A stretch of 64,000 bases of DNA. Source: Psychrosphaera algicola (GTDB lineage: Bacteria; Pseudomonadota; Gammaproteobacteria; Enterobacterales; Alteromonadaceae). The stretch lies in NCBI RefSeq assembly GCF_028401425.1, contig NZ_JAQOMS010000002.1, positions 868,001 through 932,000 of the forward strand. Reading direction: 5' to 3'. Shown here in pieces: positions 41,542 to 51,339 of this stretch (position 1 is the stretch's first letter; the number at the start of each line of letters is the position of its first letter). The translations under genes and the position numbers were made by a program. The notes beneath the pieces are model-generated. The model was not told the DNA's origin, did no database searches, and saw only the letters and a list, made by a program, of their open reading frames with translations.

Positions 41542-42006
41542 CTAAAGCTGTGCCATTACATTAACCATTTCCAATGCACCTAAAGCCGCTTCAGCGCCTT
41601 TATTTCCTGCTTTGGTTCCTGAACGCTCAATTGCTTGCTCTATTGTATCCGTTGTAATAACACCAAATGCAACTGGGATATCAAACTCTAATGATACATT
41701 AGCTAATCCTTTGTTACATTCGCCTGCAACAAAATCAAAATGAGGTGTGCCGCCACGAATTACCGCGCCAATTGCGATTATCGCTTCATACTGACCTGAT
41801 TTTGCAATCTTTTTAGCAGCCAAAGGCAACTCATATGCACCTGGTACATAGACAATGGTGATATCGTCTTGATTGACTTCACCATGACGCTCTAATGCGT
41901 CAACCGCGCCTTCCAATAAGCTGTCTACAACAAAATGGTTGAAACGAGAAACAACAATTGCGAATTTTTTGCCAGTGGCTCGGAAGTTACCTTCAACGAC
42001 GTTCAT
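41542..42006 (-). CDS. ribH: 6,7-dimethyl-8-ribityllumazine synthase
   Basis: Condenses the RibB and RibD products in riboflavin synthesis. 154 residues, intact. Seen: VVSRFNHFVVDSLLEGAVDAL, YVPGAYELPLAAK, the GAVIRGGTPHFDFVAGE loop with the catalytic His, and EQAIERSGTKAGNKGAEAA. It lies between ribBX and nusB, its usual place. Confidence 0.95.
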   Translation of the reverse strand: MNVVEGNFRATGKKFAIVVSRFNHFVVDSLLEGAVDALERHGEVNQDDITIVYVPGAYELPLAAKKIAKSGQYEAIIAIGAVIRGGTPHFDFVAGECNKGLANVSLEFDIPVAFGVITTDTIEQAIERSGTKAGNKGAEAALGALEMVNVMAQL

Positions 42007-42102
42007 TCAAAAACCTTTCTTTAAATAAAATGGATGATAAAAATTTTGCGCGATAATACCACAAGATTTTAATAGTTGTTAGGCCAAGTTGTTTGCTCAG
42101 CC

Positions 42103-43211
42103 CTACTCACTTACATATTCTGTTACTTCTAAACCGAAGCCAGACAGTGCATGATAATTTTTAGGTGAGCTTAATAAACGCATTTTAGTTACACCTAATT
42201 GAGCCAATATTTGACTACCAATACCGACATTACGAGACGTACCCTGCCATTTTGCCGGCGCTTGATGTTGACCCGAGTCTTCAGCTTCAAATCGTTTCAC
42301 TAAATTAATCAGATCTGACGTTTGTTCCTGTTTCCCTAAAAGCACAAAAACGCCACCGACTTCAGCAATTCGGCTTAACCCGTCATCGATAGAAAAGCTG
42401 CGGTTCACAGAGCGGTCAGAACCAAGTAAATCAGAAAAGGTGTTCTGTAAATGCACGCGAACAAGTGGTTGTTCAAGTTTAGCTAAATCACCTTTTACTA
42501 ACGCAAAATGAACTTGTCCATCTATCGTATCTTTAAATGTATGTAAATCAAAATCACCATGTTGAGTTGGTAACTTACATTGTGCAACAAGCTCGACCGT
42601 TGTTTCGTTATGATTTCTGTATTCTATTAAATCGGCGATAGTGCCAATTTTTAAATCGTGCTTCTTAGCAAAGATTTCTAAATCTGGGCGACGCGCCATT
42701 GAGCCATCATCATTAAGTATTTCAACAATAACACCGGCGTCAGTTCTACCTGCTAAACGGGCTAAATCGACTGCTGCTTCAGTATGACCTGCACGTGTTA
42801 AAACACCGCCTTTTTTGCCACTAACGGAAAAATATGCCCCGGTTGAACGATATCGGCCGCGACCGCATCTTTTGCAACGGCAGCTTGAATGGTTCTGGCT
42901 CGGTCTGCCGCACTTATCCCTGTTGTCACTCCCTCAGCCGCTTCAATAGAAACCGTAAAGTTAGTGGCAAATTGGGCATTATTATTATCGACCATTAACG
43001 TAAGATTTAGTGCTTCTGCACGTTCAATTGTCATCGGTAAGCAAACTAATCCACGAGCATGCGTTACCATGAAATTAATATGCTCAGGTGTTAGCATATC
43101 CGCGGCCATAATAAGGTCACCTTCATTTTCGCGGTCTTCATCGTCCATCAAAATCACCATTTTCCCATGGCGGATGTCTTCGATTATCTCTTCTGGCGTA
43201 TTCAATTTCAT
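42103..43211 (-). CDS. ribB: DHBP synthase fused to a degenerate GTP cyclohydrolase II domain (RibBX type), one frameshift
   Basis: The N-terminal half (residues 1 to about 200) makes 3,4-dihydroxy-2-butanone 4-phosphate: MDDEDRENEGDLI, THARGLVCLPMT, GHIFPL, then RAGHTEAAVDLARLAG. One A is missing in the run near 42820-42825 (VAKKGGVLTRAGH). The C-terminal half looks like GTP cyclohydrolase II but lacks the zinc cysteines: where active enzymes have C-x2-GD and CDCG, this has VRVHLQNTFSDLLGSDRSVNRS. It matches the inactive-domain variant called RibBX in proteobacteria. A functional RibA must be elsewhere. Confidence 0.9.
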
Positions 43212-43230
43212 TTTACAGACCCACTAATTC

Positions 43231-43875
43231 TTATTTCAAAAAGCCACTGCGCGCGAGCAGTGACATAGATACGCCTTCATTAGAAGACGGATTTGCCAAT
43301 TTTTCTAGATATCTGGCTATGATATCAATTTCAATGTTAACAGACGAGCCTGTAACCGCATTTGAAAGTGTCGTTTGTGACGCAGTATGTGGCACAACTG
43401 TCAATTTAAATTGACCCGCTTCTACGTTGTTTATGGTCAAGCTGATGCCATCGACTGTAATCGAACCTTTTGTAATGACATATTTTAATAAAGCTGCTGG
43501 GGCATTTATCCAAATGTCTTTGGCTCGTCCATTGTCAATTATCGCAGCGATCGTAGCAATACCATCGACATGCCCACTAACTATATGACCGCCAAAACGA
43601 GATGTTGCCAGCATGGCTTTTTCTAAATTAACTGCTTGCCCTATTTGGTAATGTCTAAAACCGCTGTTGGTGATCGTTTCATTTGAAACGTCGGCAACAA
43701 AACCATTTGATAATTTCTCAACAACCGTTAAACAAACGCCATTGGTAGCAATACTGTCACCTAATTTTACGTCAGACATATCCAAATCAGAACTTTCGAT
43801 GGTGACTTTTAGATCTCCTCCCAGTTTAGACAAAGACTTTATTTTTCCTGTAGCTTCAATAATTCCGGTAAACAC
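43231..43875 (-). CDS. ribE: Riboflavin synthase, alpha subunit
   Basis: Dismutates two ribityllumazines into riboflavin. 214 residues, intact. It starts MFTGIIEATGKI and has the two lumazine-binding repeats, with GDSIATNGVCLTV in the first and GSITVDGISLTIN in the second. It lies 10 bases after the ribD stop. Called ribC in E. coli, ribE in most other annotation. Confidence 0.95.
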   Translation of the reverse strand: MFTGIIEATGKIKSLSKLGGDLKVTIESSDLDMSDVKLGDSIATNGVCLTVVEKLSNGFVADVSNETITNSGFRHYQIGQAVNLEKAMLATSRFGGHIVSGHVDGIATIAAIIDNGRAKDIWINAPAALLKYVITKGSITVDGISLTINNVEAGQFKLTVVPHTASQTTLSNAVTGSSVNIEIDIIARYLEKLANPSSNEGVSMSLLARSGFLK

Positions 43876-43885
43876 GTGCCCTACC

Positions 43886-45024
43886 TTAAATTGTATTAGA
43901 CAATATGACTTTTAGATCCGAGCCAACGGTCATTGTTGACTGCACCTGTAGTTCTTTAACATCCACCATCGACTCAAATGGACCAATGGGTAATAATTCT
44001 TGTGCGCCCGCGCCCATTATTTTTGGGGCAATATAAACAACTAATTGATCAAATAAATCTTGTTCGATGAAACTTGCTGACAATCTGCCGCCTGCTTCTA
44101 TCCACAAATTATTTATTTCGTTCGCGCCACACCAAGAGACAAGCTCAGATAAATGAAACCCGTCAACATCGTCGTAACTTATGACTAACTCAGTAACATA
44201 ATCGACGTTGGCAAAGTCATTGGATTTCGATGGTCTAACAATAATCACGTCTGTTTTTCCGTCAAATAACGCTAATTGAGCAATTGATTTTGCAGTAATG
44301 CGATTTTTGCCATCTAATATGATCTTAATCGGCTGTCTAATTTCACCGTCGTATTGATCTAGTGGGTAATCAAAGTTCAATTGTTCACTACGTACGTTCA
44401 ACTTGGCGTTATCACGGATAACGGAAACGGCAGAACTGAGTATGGCGCAACTCTGCGCTCGAAACGTTTGAACGTCACTGCGGGCTTTAGGCCCCGTAAT
44501 CCACTTACTTTCGCCATTTTTCAATGCCGTTTTACCGTCTAATGACGAGGCTAATTTAACGCTGATAAACGGCCTGTTTTTTTCCATTCGGGATAAAAAA
44601 CCTAAATTAAGCAGACGAGCTTGAGACTCTAATAAGCCGCTTTTGACTTTAATCCCTGCTTGTTCAAGCAGTGCAACCCCTTTTCCTGCCACTAATGGGT
44701 TGGGATCTAACATAGCTATTACTACGGTTTTAATACCAGCTTCGATTAATTTTCTGGCACATGGTGGTGTTCGCCCAAAATGACTACAAGGCTCCAATGT
44801 TACATAGGCCGTTGCGCCTGAACTTTGTTCAATATCAAGATCAACTAAAGCATTTACTTCTGCATGGCCGGTGCCGGCTTTTTATGCCACCCCTAGCCTA
44901 AAATTGTGTTGTTTTTGACAATAACACAACCAACATTAGGATTAGGTGTCGTTGTAAATCGACCTCTAGCCGCTAATTCAATGGCGAGTGTCATATATTG
45001 ATGATCAGATTCTGTAAACAACAT
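43886..45024 (-). CDS. ribD: Riboflavin deaminase/reductase, in-frame TAG and one frameshift
   Basis: Two-domain enzyme for the second and third steps from GTP. It starts at 45024 with LFTESDHQYMTLAIELAARGRF. The deaminase zinc motif needs HAEVNAL and the PCSHFGRTPPC loop; both are present. An in-frame TAG at 44893-44895 lies in GGCTAGGGG, where GGCCAGGGG would give Gln (ILGQGWH); one base is also missing near 44880 (HKKAGTGHAE). The reductase half has PFISVKLASSLDGKTAL and EAGGRLSASFIEQDL. About 379 residues, normal. Both lesions are likely read errors. Confidence 0.92.
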
Positions 45025-45035
45025 AGATAAAATTC

Positions 45036-45535
45036 TTATTCAAACAACTTGGATTGTCTGGTGGTGATTTCTTTTTTCTTATCAGCTTGTTGACCAATTT
45101 TGGCAATTTCTTCACCAAATTCTTTAATGTCTTCAAACGAGCGATATACAGAGGCAAAACGAACATAGGCCACTTTATCGTATTGTACTAGTCCATCCAT
45201 TATAAGATTACCAATAAACTCTGAACTAACTTCACGTTCACCCGTCATTCTAATTTCTTTTTGATTGCCAATATAAGTTGGTCAATTTGTTCAGTACTCA
45301 CAGGTCGCTTTTCTAGCGCCCGCAAAATACCGGCAGACATTTTGTCTTCATTAAATGGTTCACGTTTACCGTCTCGTTTTACCACTTTTGGCATAACAAG
45401 TTCGGCACCTTCAAAGGATGTAAAACGTTCGTTACATTGATTACACTCACGCCGACGCCTAACTTGAGAGCCGCCACCGACAAGTCGTGAATCTATTACC
45501 TTCGTTTCAGTTGCTGAGCAGAATGGGCAGTGCAT
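45036..45535 (-). CDS. nrdR: Transcriptional repressor NrdR, one frameshift
   Basis: Zinc ribbon plus ATP-cone repressor of ribonucleotide reductase genes. It starts MHCPFCSATETKVIDSR, has the second cysteine pair in ECNQCNERFTSFE, and the ATP cone MPKVVKRDGKREPFNEDK. Near 45250 one base is lost: the family predicts KKLRMTGEREVSSEFIGNLIM. About 166 residues. It is the first gene of the nrdR-rib-nusB-thiL-pgpA series, separated from glyA by the terminator at 45562. Confidence 0.93.
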
Positions 45536-45561
45536 AAAAAATGTCCGTAAACTAGTTAACT

Positions 45562-45587
45562 AAAAAAGCCGCGATAAACGCGGCTTT
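45562..45587 (-). terminator. Rho-independent terminator after glyA
   Basis: AAAGCCGCG / CGCGGCTTT, 9-bp stem, 5-base loop, followed on the minus strand by a run of Ts. It separates glyA from the nrdR operon. Confidence 0.88.
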
Positions 45588-45636
45588 CGATCTTATCATA
45601 ATTCTGCTAATGCTAGCGAGAACAAGATTTTACAGT

Positions 45637-46893
45637 TTAAGCATAAACAGGGAAACGTGCACAAAGTGCTTTGATTTGTTGCTTAACGTTTTCAATATTA
45701 GCATCATCTTCAATGTTGTCTAATACGTCACAAATTAAGTTAGTTAATTCAACCATTTCAGCTTCTTGCATACCACGACGTGTTACCGCAGGTGTACCTA
45801 AACGCAAACCAGAAGTCACAAACGGTGAACGTGGGTCATTTGGCACAGAGTTTTTGTTTACTGTGATAAATGCTTTTCCTAACGCAGCGTCTGCATCTTT
45901 ACCAGTAATGTCTTTGTCGATTAGATCAACTAAGAATAAGTGATTTTGAGTGCCATTTGATACAATTTTGTATCCGCGCTCTTGCATGACTTCACACATT
46001 TTCTGAGCGTTTTTAACAACTTGTTGTTGGTAAACTTTAAACTCAGGTTGTAATGCTTCTTTAAATGCGACCGCTTTAGCAGCGATTACGTGACATAAAG
46101 GACCACCTTGACCACCTGGGAATACCGCACTGTTTAGTTTTTTATAAACGTCTGCGTCACCGCAGCCAGAAATAATTAAACCGCCACGAGGACCCGCTAG
46201 TGTTTTGTGTGTCGTAGTAGTAACAACATGAGCATGTGGAACAGGGTTTGGATATACGCCAGCTGCTATTAGACCAGCAACGTGTGCCATGTCAACAAAC
46301 AAGTAAGCACCAATTTCATCCGCAATTTTGCGGAAACGAGCCCAATCAACAATACCTGAGTATGCAGAGAAGCCAGCAATGATCATCGCAGGTTTATGTT
46401 CACGTGCCAAAGATTCCATTTGCTCATAATCAAGCAAACCAGTTTCTTCATTTAGTCCGTACTGGATAGCATTGTAGATTTTACCAGAAAAACTAACGCT
46501 AGAACCGTGAGTTAAGTGACCGCCGTGCGCTAAGCTCATACCAAGTACAGTATCACCTGGTTTAACTAAAGCTTGGAATACCGCAGAGTTTGCTTGTGAT
46601 CCAGAGTGTGGCTGAACGTTTGCATAATCTGAACCGAATAGTTCGTTTGCACGGTCAATTGCTAATTGCTCAGAGATATCAACATACTCACAACCACCGT
46701 AGTAGCGTTTTTGCGGATAACCTTCAGCATATTTATTGGTTAACTGAGTGCCTTGAGCTTCCATAACTCGTGGACTTGCGTAGTTTTCAGACGCAATTAA
46801 CTCAATGTGTTCTTCTTGACGAATTGTTTCTTGTTGAATTGACGCCCATAGTTCTGGATCGAAATCAGCGATGTTCATATCACGCGTTAACAT
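45637..46893 (-). CDS. glyA: Serine hydroxymethyltransferase
   Basis: PLP enzyme that interconverts serine and glycine with tetrahydrofolate, the main one-carbon source. 418 residues, intact. Seen: NKYAEGYPQKRYYGGCEYVD, the PLP-lysine motif VVTTTTHKTLAGPRGG, and TSGLRLGTPAVTRRG. The start MLTRDMNIADFDPELW matches homologues. Confidence 0.97.
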   Translation of the reverse strand: MLTRDMNIADFDPELWASIQQETIRQEEHIELIASENYASPRVMEAQGTQLTNKYAEGYPQKRYYGGCEYVDISEQLAIDRANELFGSDYANVQPHSGSQANSAVFQALVKPGDTVLGMSLAHGGHLTHGSSVSFSGKIYNAIQYGLNEETGLLDYEQMESLAREHKPAMIIAGFSAYSGIVDWARFRKIADEIGAYLFVDMAHVAGLIAAGVYPNPVPHAHVVTTTTHKTLAGPRGGLIISGCGDADVYKKLNSAVFPGGQGGPLCHVIAAKAVAFKEALQPEFKVYQQQVVKNAQKMCEVMQERGYKIVSNGTQNHLFLVDLIDKDITGKDADAALGKAFITVNKNSVPNDPRSPFVTSGLRLGTPAVTRRGMQEAEMVELTNLICDVLDNIEDDANIENVKQQIKALCARFPVYA

Positions 46894-47460
46894 ATTTGCA
46901 CCTCGGCACTCTGACTAAATTATTAAAAAAGAAGGCCGTATAATACGCGTTTATTACGTAAAATCCTATATCAAATCTGCGTTAGTTAGTGAAATTTAGC
47001 ATTAGAAATATTTATAAGTTAGTTAATTAAATCAACCCAATGTCGACTTAGTTATATTCACACCAAATTGGTTTTTGGCGTTTCGTTAAGTGTAGTCAAT
47101 GTTTAGTAGCATTTGTAATTCGTACCTATGGTGCCATTGTCACAACATTAACAGTTTCAACACCTGTTACTGAGGGCGTTAACTAATAGGTAAAAAACGA
47201 CTTTGGTATTTCACTTAAATCTAATTAATGGAAAATCAAAGCGATTTGTAGCACAGTCTATTTGCTACTTTTCCTAAAAGTATTTTTAATCAAATTGTTA
47301 GAGCAACAAAAATTCAATTGAACATTTGTATGAGCAAGCGAGAATATTGCGATTAAAACAATAAAACAGAAGTTAGATATAAATTGAATTGCTGTTTGCC
47401 TATCGTGGTGTATGTCACTTAAAATAGCGGCATCAGTTCTAAACATTAAAAAGGTTTCCT
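46894..47460. other. Intergenic region between divergent glyA and ettA
   Basis: 567 bases with no supported gene and no clear riboswitch or operator. It is AT-rich and must hold both promoters. I looked for a PurR-type box near glyA and found only a weak partial match (ACGCGTTTATTACGT near 46945). Confidence 0.4.
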
Positions 47461-49134
47461 ATGGCATTGCCAGATAAATTTATTTTTTCAATGAATCGTG
47501 TGAGTAAAGTTGTTCCACCAAAACGCACGATCCTCAAGGATATATCACTTAGCTTTTTTCATAGTGCAAAAATTGGCGTGCTTGGACTAAATGGTTCAGG
47601 TAAGTCTACGTTACTTCGAATTATGGCTGGTTTAGACACCGAGATCGAAGGTGAAGCAAGACCAATGGCCGGGATTAAAATTGGCTATTTACCGCAAGAA
47701 CCACAAATGGATTTGTCTAAAACAGTTCGAGAAATTGTTGAGGAAGCCGTTAGTGATGTTAAAAATGCACTTTCAAGACTTGATGAAGTCTACGCTGAAT
47801 ATGCTCTAGAAGACGCCGACTTTGACGCTTTAGCTAAAGAGCAAGGCGAGCTAGAAAGTATTATCCAAGCAAAAGATGGCCACAATTTAGATAACCAACT
47901 AGAAGTCGCCGCTGACGCGCTTCGTTTACCAGAATGGGATGCAAAAATAGAACACCTATCTGGTGGCGAGCGTCGCCGGGTGGCAATTTGTCGATTGCTA
48001 TTAGACAAACCTGACATGTTATTACTCGACGAACCGACCAACCATTTAGATGCAGAGTCGGTTGCTTGGTTAGAACGATTTTTACATGAATACGAAGGAA
48101 CTGTCGTTGCTATAACCCACGATAGGTATTTCTTAGACAACGTCGCAGGTTGGATCTTAGAGCTAGACCGTGGCGCGGGTATTCCATGGGAAGGCAATTA
48201 CTCTAGCTGGTTGGAACAAAAAGAAGTACGTTTAGCACAAGAAGAACGTAGTGAAAACTCACGTCAGAAGTCGATTCAATCTGAATTAGAATGGGTACGA
48301 ACCAATCCAAAAGGTCGTCATGCAAAATCTAAAGCCCGTATGGCTCGATTTGAAGAGCTTCAAAGTAACGATTACCAAAAACGAAATGAAACCAATGAGT
48401 TATATATTCCACTAGGGCCAAGACTCGGTGATAAAGTAATTGAAGTCAGCAACGTCAACAAAGGTTTTGGCGACAGAGTCTTAATTGACAACCTGTCGTT
48501 TTCTGTTCCTAAAGGCGGCATAGTGGGAATTATAGGCCCAAATGGCGCAGGTAAATCAACACTATTTAAATTAATTAGTGGCGCAGATACGCCGGATTCT
48601 GGCGAAATAGTTGTCGGTGACTCAGTATCACTTTCATCCGTTGATCAGTTTAGAGATTCAATGAACGACGGCAATTCTGTTTATGAAGAAATATCTGAAG
48701 GCAGTGATATTATTCAGGTTGGCAACTTTGAAGTGCCATCGCGCGCTTATGTGAGTCGATTTAATTTCAAAGGCTCAGATCAACAAAAGCGCATTGGTGA
48801 TTTATCAGGTGGTGAACGAAATCGAGTGCATTTGGCTAAGCTGTTAAAAGCAGGCGGCAACGTTTTACTGCTCGACGAACCAACCAATGACCTAGACGTT
48901 GAAACGTTACGTGCACTTGAGAATGCCCTACTGGAGTTCCCTAGTAGCGCAATGGTCATCTCGCATGACCGCTGGTTCCTAGACCGGATTGCGACTCATA
49001 TTTTGGATTACCGTGATGAAGGTAAGATTGAATTTTTCGAAGGTAACTATTCAGATTATGAAGTTTGGTTGAAAAAAACCTACGGTGCTGCGGCCGCAGA
49101 ACCACATCGTATCAAATACAAACGTTTGAAATAA
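47461..49134 (+). CDS. ettA: Energy-dependent translational throttle protein EttA
   Basis: ABC-F ATPase that binds the ribosomal E site and gates elongation in response to energy charge. 557 residues, intact. It has two ATPase domains: Walker A GLNGSGKST and GPNGAGKST, signatures LSGGERRRVAI and LSGGERNRVHL, and PTNHLDAESVAWLE / PTNDLDVETLRALE. No membrane domain. The terminator at 49155 follows. Confidence 0.95.
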   Translation: MALPDKFIFSMNRVSKVVPPKRTILKDISLSFFHSAKIGVLGLNGSGKSTLLRIMAGLDTEIEGEARPMAGIKIGYLPQEPQMDLSKTVREIVEEAVSDVKNALSRLDEVYAEYALEDADFDALAKEQGELESIIQAKDGHNLDNQLEVAADALRLPEWDAKIEHLSGGERRRVAICRLLLDKPDMLLLDEPTNHLDAESVAWLERFLHEYEGTVVAITHDRYFLDNVAGWILELDRGAGIPWEGNYSSWLEQKEVRLAQEERSENSRQKSIQSELEWVRTNPKGRHAKSKARMARFEELQSNDYQKRNETNELYIPLGPRLGDKVIEVSNVNKGFGDRVLIDNLSFSVPKGGIVGIIGPNGAGKSTLFKLISGADTPDSGEIVVGDSVSLSSVDQFRDSMNDGNSVYEEISEGSDIIQVGNFEVPSRAYVSRFNFKGSDQQKRIGDLSGGERNRVHLAKLLKAGGNVLLLDEPTNDLDVETLRALENALLEFPSSAMVISHDRWFLDRIATHILDYRDEGKIEFFEGNYSDYEVWLKKTYGAAAAEPHRIKYKRLK

Positions 49135-49154
49135 TAAGCCTATATGGTGTGACT

Positions 49155-49188
49155 TTAATTAGCGGTGAAAACACTCACCGCTAATTAA
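49155..49188 (+). terminator. Terminator-like hairpin after ettA
   Basis: TTAATTAGCGGTGA / TCACCGCTAATTAA, a perfect 14-bp stem, 6-base loop, then GCTTGATTTTT. Confidence 0.75.
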
Positions 49189-49253
49189 GCTTGATTTTTC
49201 TTCAATAAGTTCCATGATAAGTAAATAATCTTTCTATATGAGTGGTAAGTAAA

Positions 49254-49622
49254 ATGGAAGACAAACGGCGATTTACTCGTATTGTATTTTCGGCCCCAGC
49301 AACCCTGACAGTTAATAATATCGATTACCCAACGACACTCGTTGATATATCATTAAAAGGTGCATTAATTGCACAAATAAAAGGGATTGAAAATCTTGTT
49401 AAAGAAACGTGTCTATTAAAGTTTTGCCTTAACGAATCCGATGTTGAAGTCGAATTGACGGGTCATATTACCCATGTTGAAAAAGAACATTTAGGCATTC
49501 ACTGCGAAAAAATCGATTTACAGAGCGTGAGCCACTTGCGTCGATTAGTAGAATTAAACGTCGGCAGTTCAGAACTGCTTGATAGAAATTTGAATTCGTT
49601 AACATTTCCAAACCCAGAATAA
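49254..49622 (+). CDS. PilZ domain protein, single domain
   Basis: About 122 residues from the ATG at 49254; a GTG four codons earlier is possible but less likely. The PilZ c-di-GMP-binding motif starts MEDKRRFTRIVF (RxxxR) and continues with the DISLKGALI strand (D/NxSxxG). The compact size suggests a stand-alone c-di-GMP sensor. No clear partner is adjacent; a much larger PilZ protein is encoded beyond radA. Confidence 0.85.
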   Translation: MEDKRRFTRIVFSAPATLTVNNIDYPTTLVDISLKGALIAQIKGIENLVKETCLLKFCLNESDVEVELTGHITHVEKEHLGIHCEKIDLQSVSHLRRLVELNVGSSELLDRNLNSLTFPNPE

Positions 49623-49698
49623 TCCTTGCCAGTGGATAAAGTCATGGTTGTCACCAAATTTTAAACTGGCGACAAACCCGTGACTTAGTATAGTCACT

Positions 49699-51065
49699 TT
49701 AAAGGTGTTCTAACGCCTCAACTAAGCGCGATATACCAATCACCTTCATATTGGCAATTGTATCTTTAGGCATATTGTTTTTGGGTACGATTGCACGTTT
49801 AAAGCCATGTTTCGCGGCCTCCCGCAAACGTTCTTGGCCATTTGCAACCGGCCTTATTTCACCGGCGAGACCAACCTCTCCAAAAACAACAAGCTCACGA
49901 TCCAACGGGGAATCTCGAAAACTTGATACCATGGCCAACAACAGCGCTAAATCTGCACTCGTTTCACTAACTTTTACGCCCCCAACAACATTAACAAAAA
50001 CATCCTGATCGCCAAGCATCAAGCCGCCATGTCTGTGTAGTACAGCAAGTAACATTGCTAGCCGGTTTGAGTCTAAACCGACAGCAACGCGCCTATAGGT
50101 GCCCCATTTGCGAGTGATCAACCAAGGCTTGAATTTCGACCAACAACGGGCGAGTTCCTTCCCATAAAACCATAACAGAGCTGCCAGACGAGTCCCCTTC
50201 TGCACGATTTAAAAATATTGCGCTTGGATTACTGACTTCTTTTAACCCCTTGTCCGTCATTGCAAACACACCAAGTTCATTAACCGCGCCAAATCTGTTT
50301 TTAGTGCCTCTTAACGTTCGATATCGTCCATCTGTGTCTCCATCTAACATGATGCTAGCATCGATACAGTGTTCCAATACTTTAGGTCCTGCCAAATTAC
50401 CGTCTTTGGTGACATGGCCAACCATAATCACCGCAACATTATTTTGTTTCGCAAAACGTGTTAAATACGCTGCGCCTTCACGTACCTGAGATACACTCCC
50501 CGGCGCAGATGCAATTTCAGCCATATGCATCACTTGAATTGAATCAACAACCATAATCGAAGGTTTGATATTTTGAGCATGAATACAAATCGCTTCTACA
50601 CTTGTTTCTGCCAATGCGTTTAATTTATTGGTTGCTAAACCTAGTCGATTAGCTCGCATCGCAACTTGTTGCAAACTCTCTTCCCCGTCACATATAGGGT
50701 AGACATATGCTCGGCCAAAAAGCACATTGTTTGCAGCAATAAGGTGCTTTTCCCTGCACCTTGGACTTCCGCCAATTAGTATTGCTGAACTAAGGCACTA
50801 CGCCGCCGCCTAATACTCGGTCAAATTCTCCATAACCAGTCGTAAACCTAGGCAGTGCTTCAAGGTTAACCTTATCCAAAGTTTGAACCTTGTTCTCAGC
50901 TGCTCCCGCATAACCTTCATAACGGCTAACAGATGCCTTAGTCTTAGCTGCAACACGGAATTCAGAAATCGTATTCCAAGCATGGCAATCTGTACATTGT
51001 CCCTGCCACCGCGGATACTCTGAACCACAATCGCTACATACATACGCTATTTTTGATTTCGCCAT
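49699..51065 (-). CDS. radA: DNA repair protein RadA, several frameshifts
   Basis: RecA-like ATPase helping branch migration in recombinational repair. I take the ATG at 51065, giving MAKSKIAYVCSDCGSEYPRWQG with the C4 zinc finger CSDC...CTDC. The Walker A region (GGNPGAGKS-like in family members) is disrupted at about 50730-50795, where CTAAGG at 50790-50795 replaces an expected CCAGG. The KNRFG motif (GTKNRFGAVNELGVF) and the Lon-like C-terminal domain (LVVFGEVGLAGEIRPV) are present. A further break is near 50100. About 455 residues. Broken by errors, probably not in life. Confidence 0.92.
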
Positions 51066-51339
51066 AATTTCTCTGCTTGTTATACTAATGTCACAAGTCC
51101 GTGGCATAATTATTGCTTCATCTAAAGTAATAAAATATACACTTGTTTAAATTTGTATTTGACCCGAACTATTGATGTTAGAGCTAAATGCTCTATATTT
51201 ATGAATAAATAACAAAAAATTAAATAAACTAAATTGTTACTCAATTGAAAATTATAAATGATTTATAAATAATTGTATTCATTTGTGAGGTGGGTTTTAA
51301 TTGTTTTGTATTAAAAATTGCAGGTAATCAAATCTTTAT

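Noticed and set aside
46940..46960. PurR operator upstream of glyA
   Set aside because: Only a weak partial match to the palindrome; one half is missing.
47258..47446. Minus-strand protein of 62 residues upstream of ettA
   Set aside because: No ribosome site, no family resemblance, and composition typical of AT-rich intergenic DNA.
49680..49697. Terminator after radA
   Set aside because: GTGACT/AGTCAC is only 6 bp and no proper T-tract follows on the minus strand.
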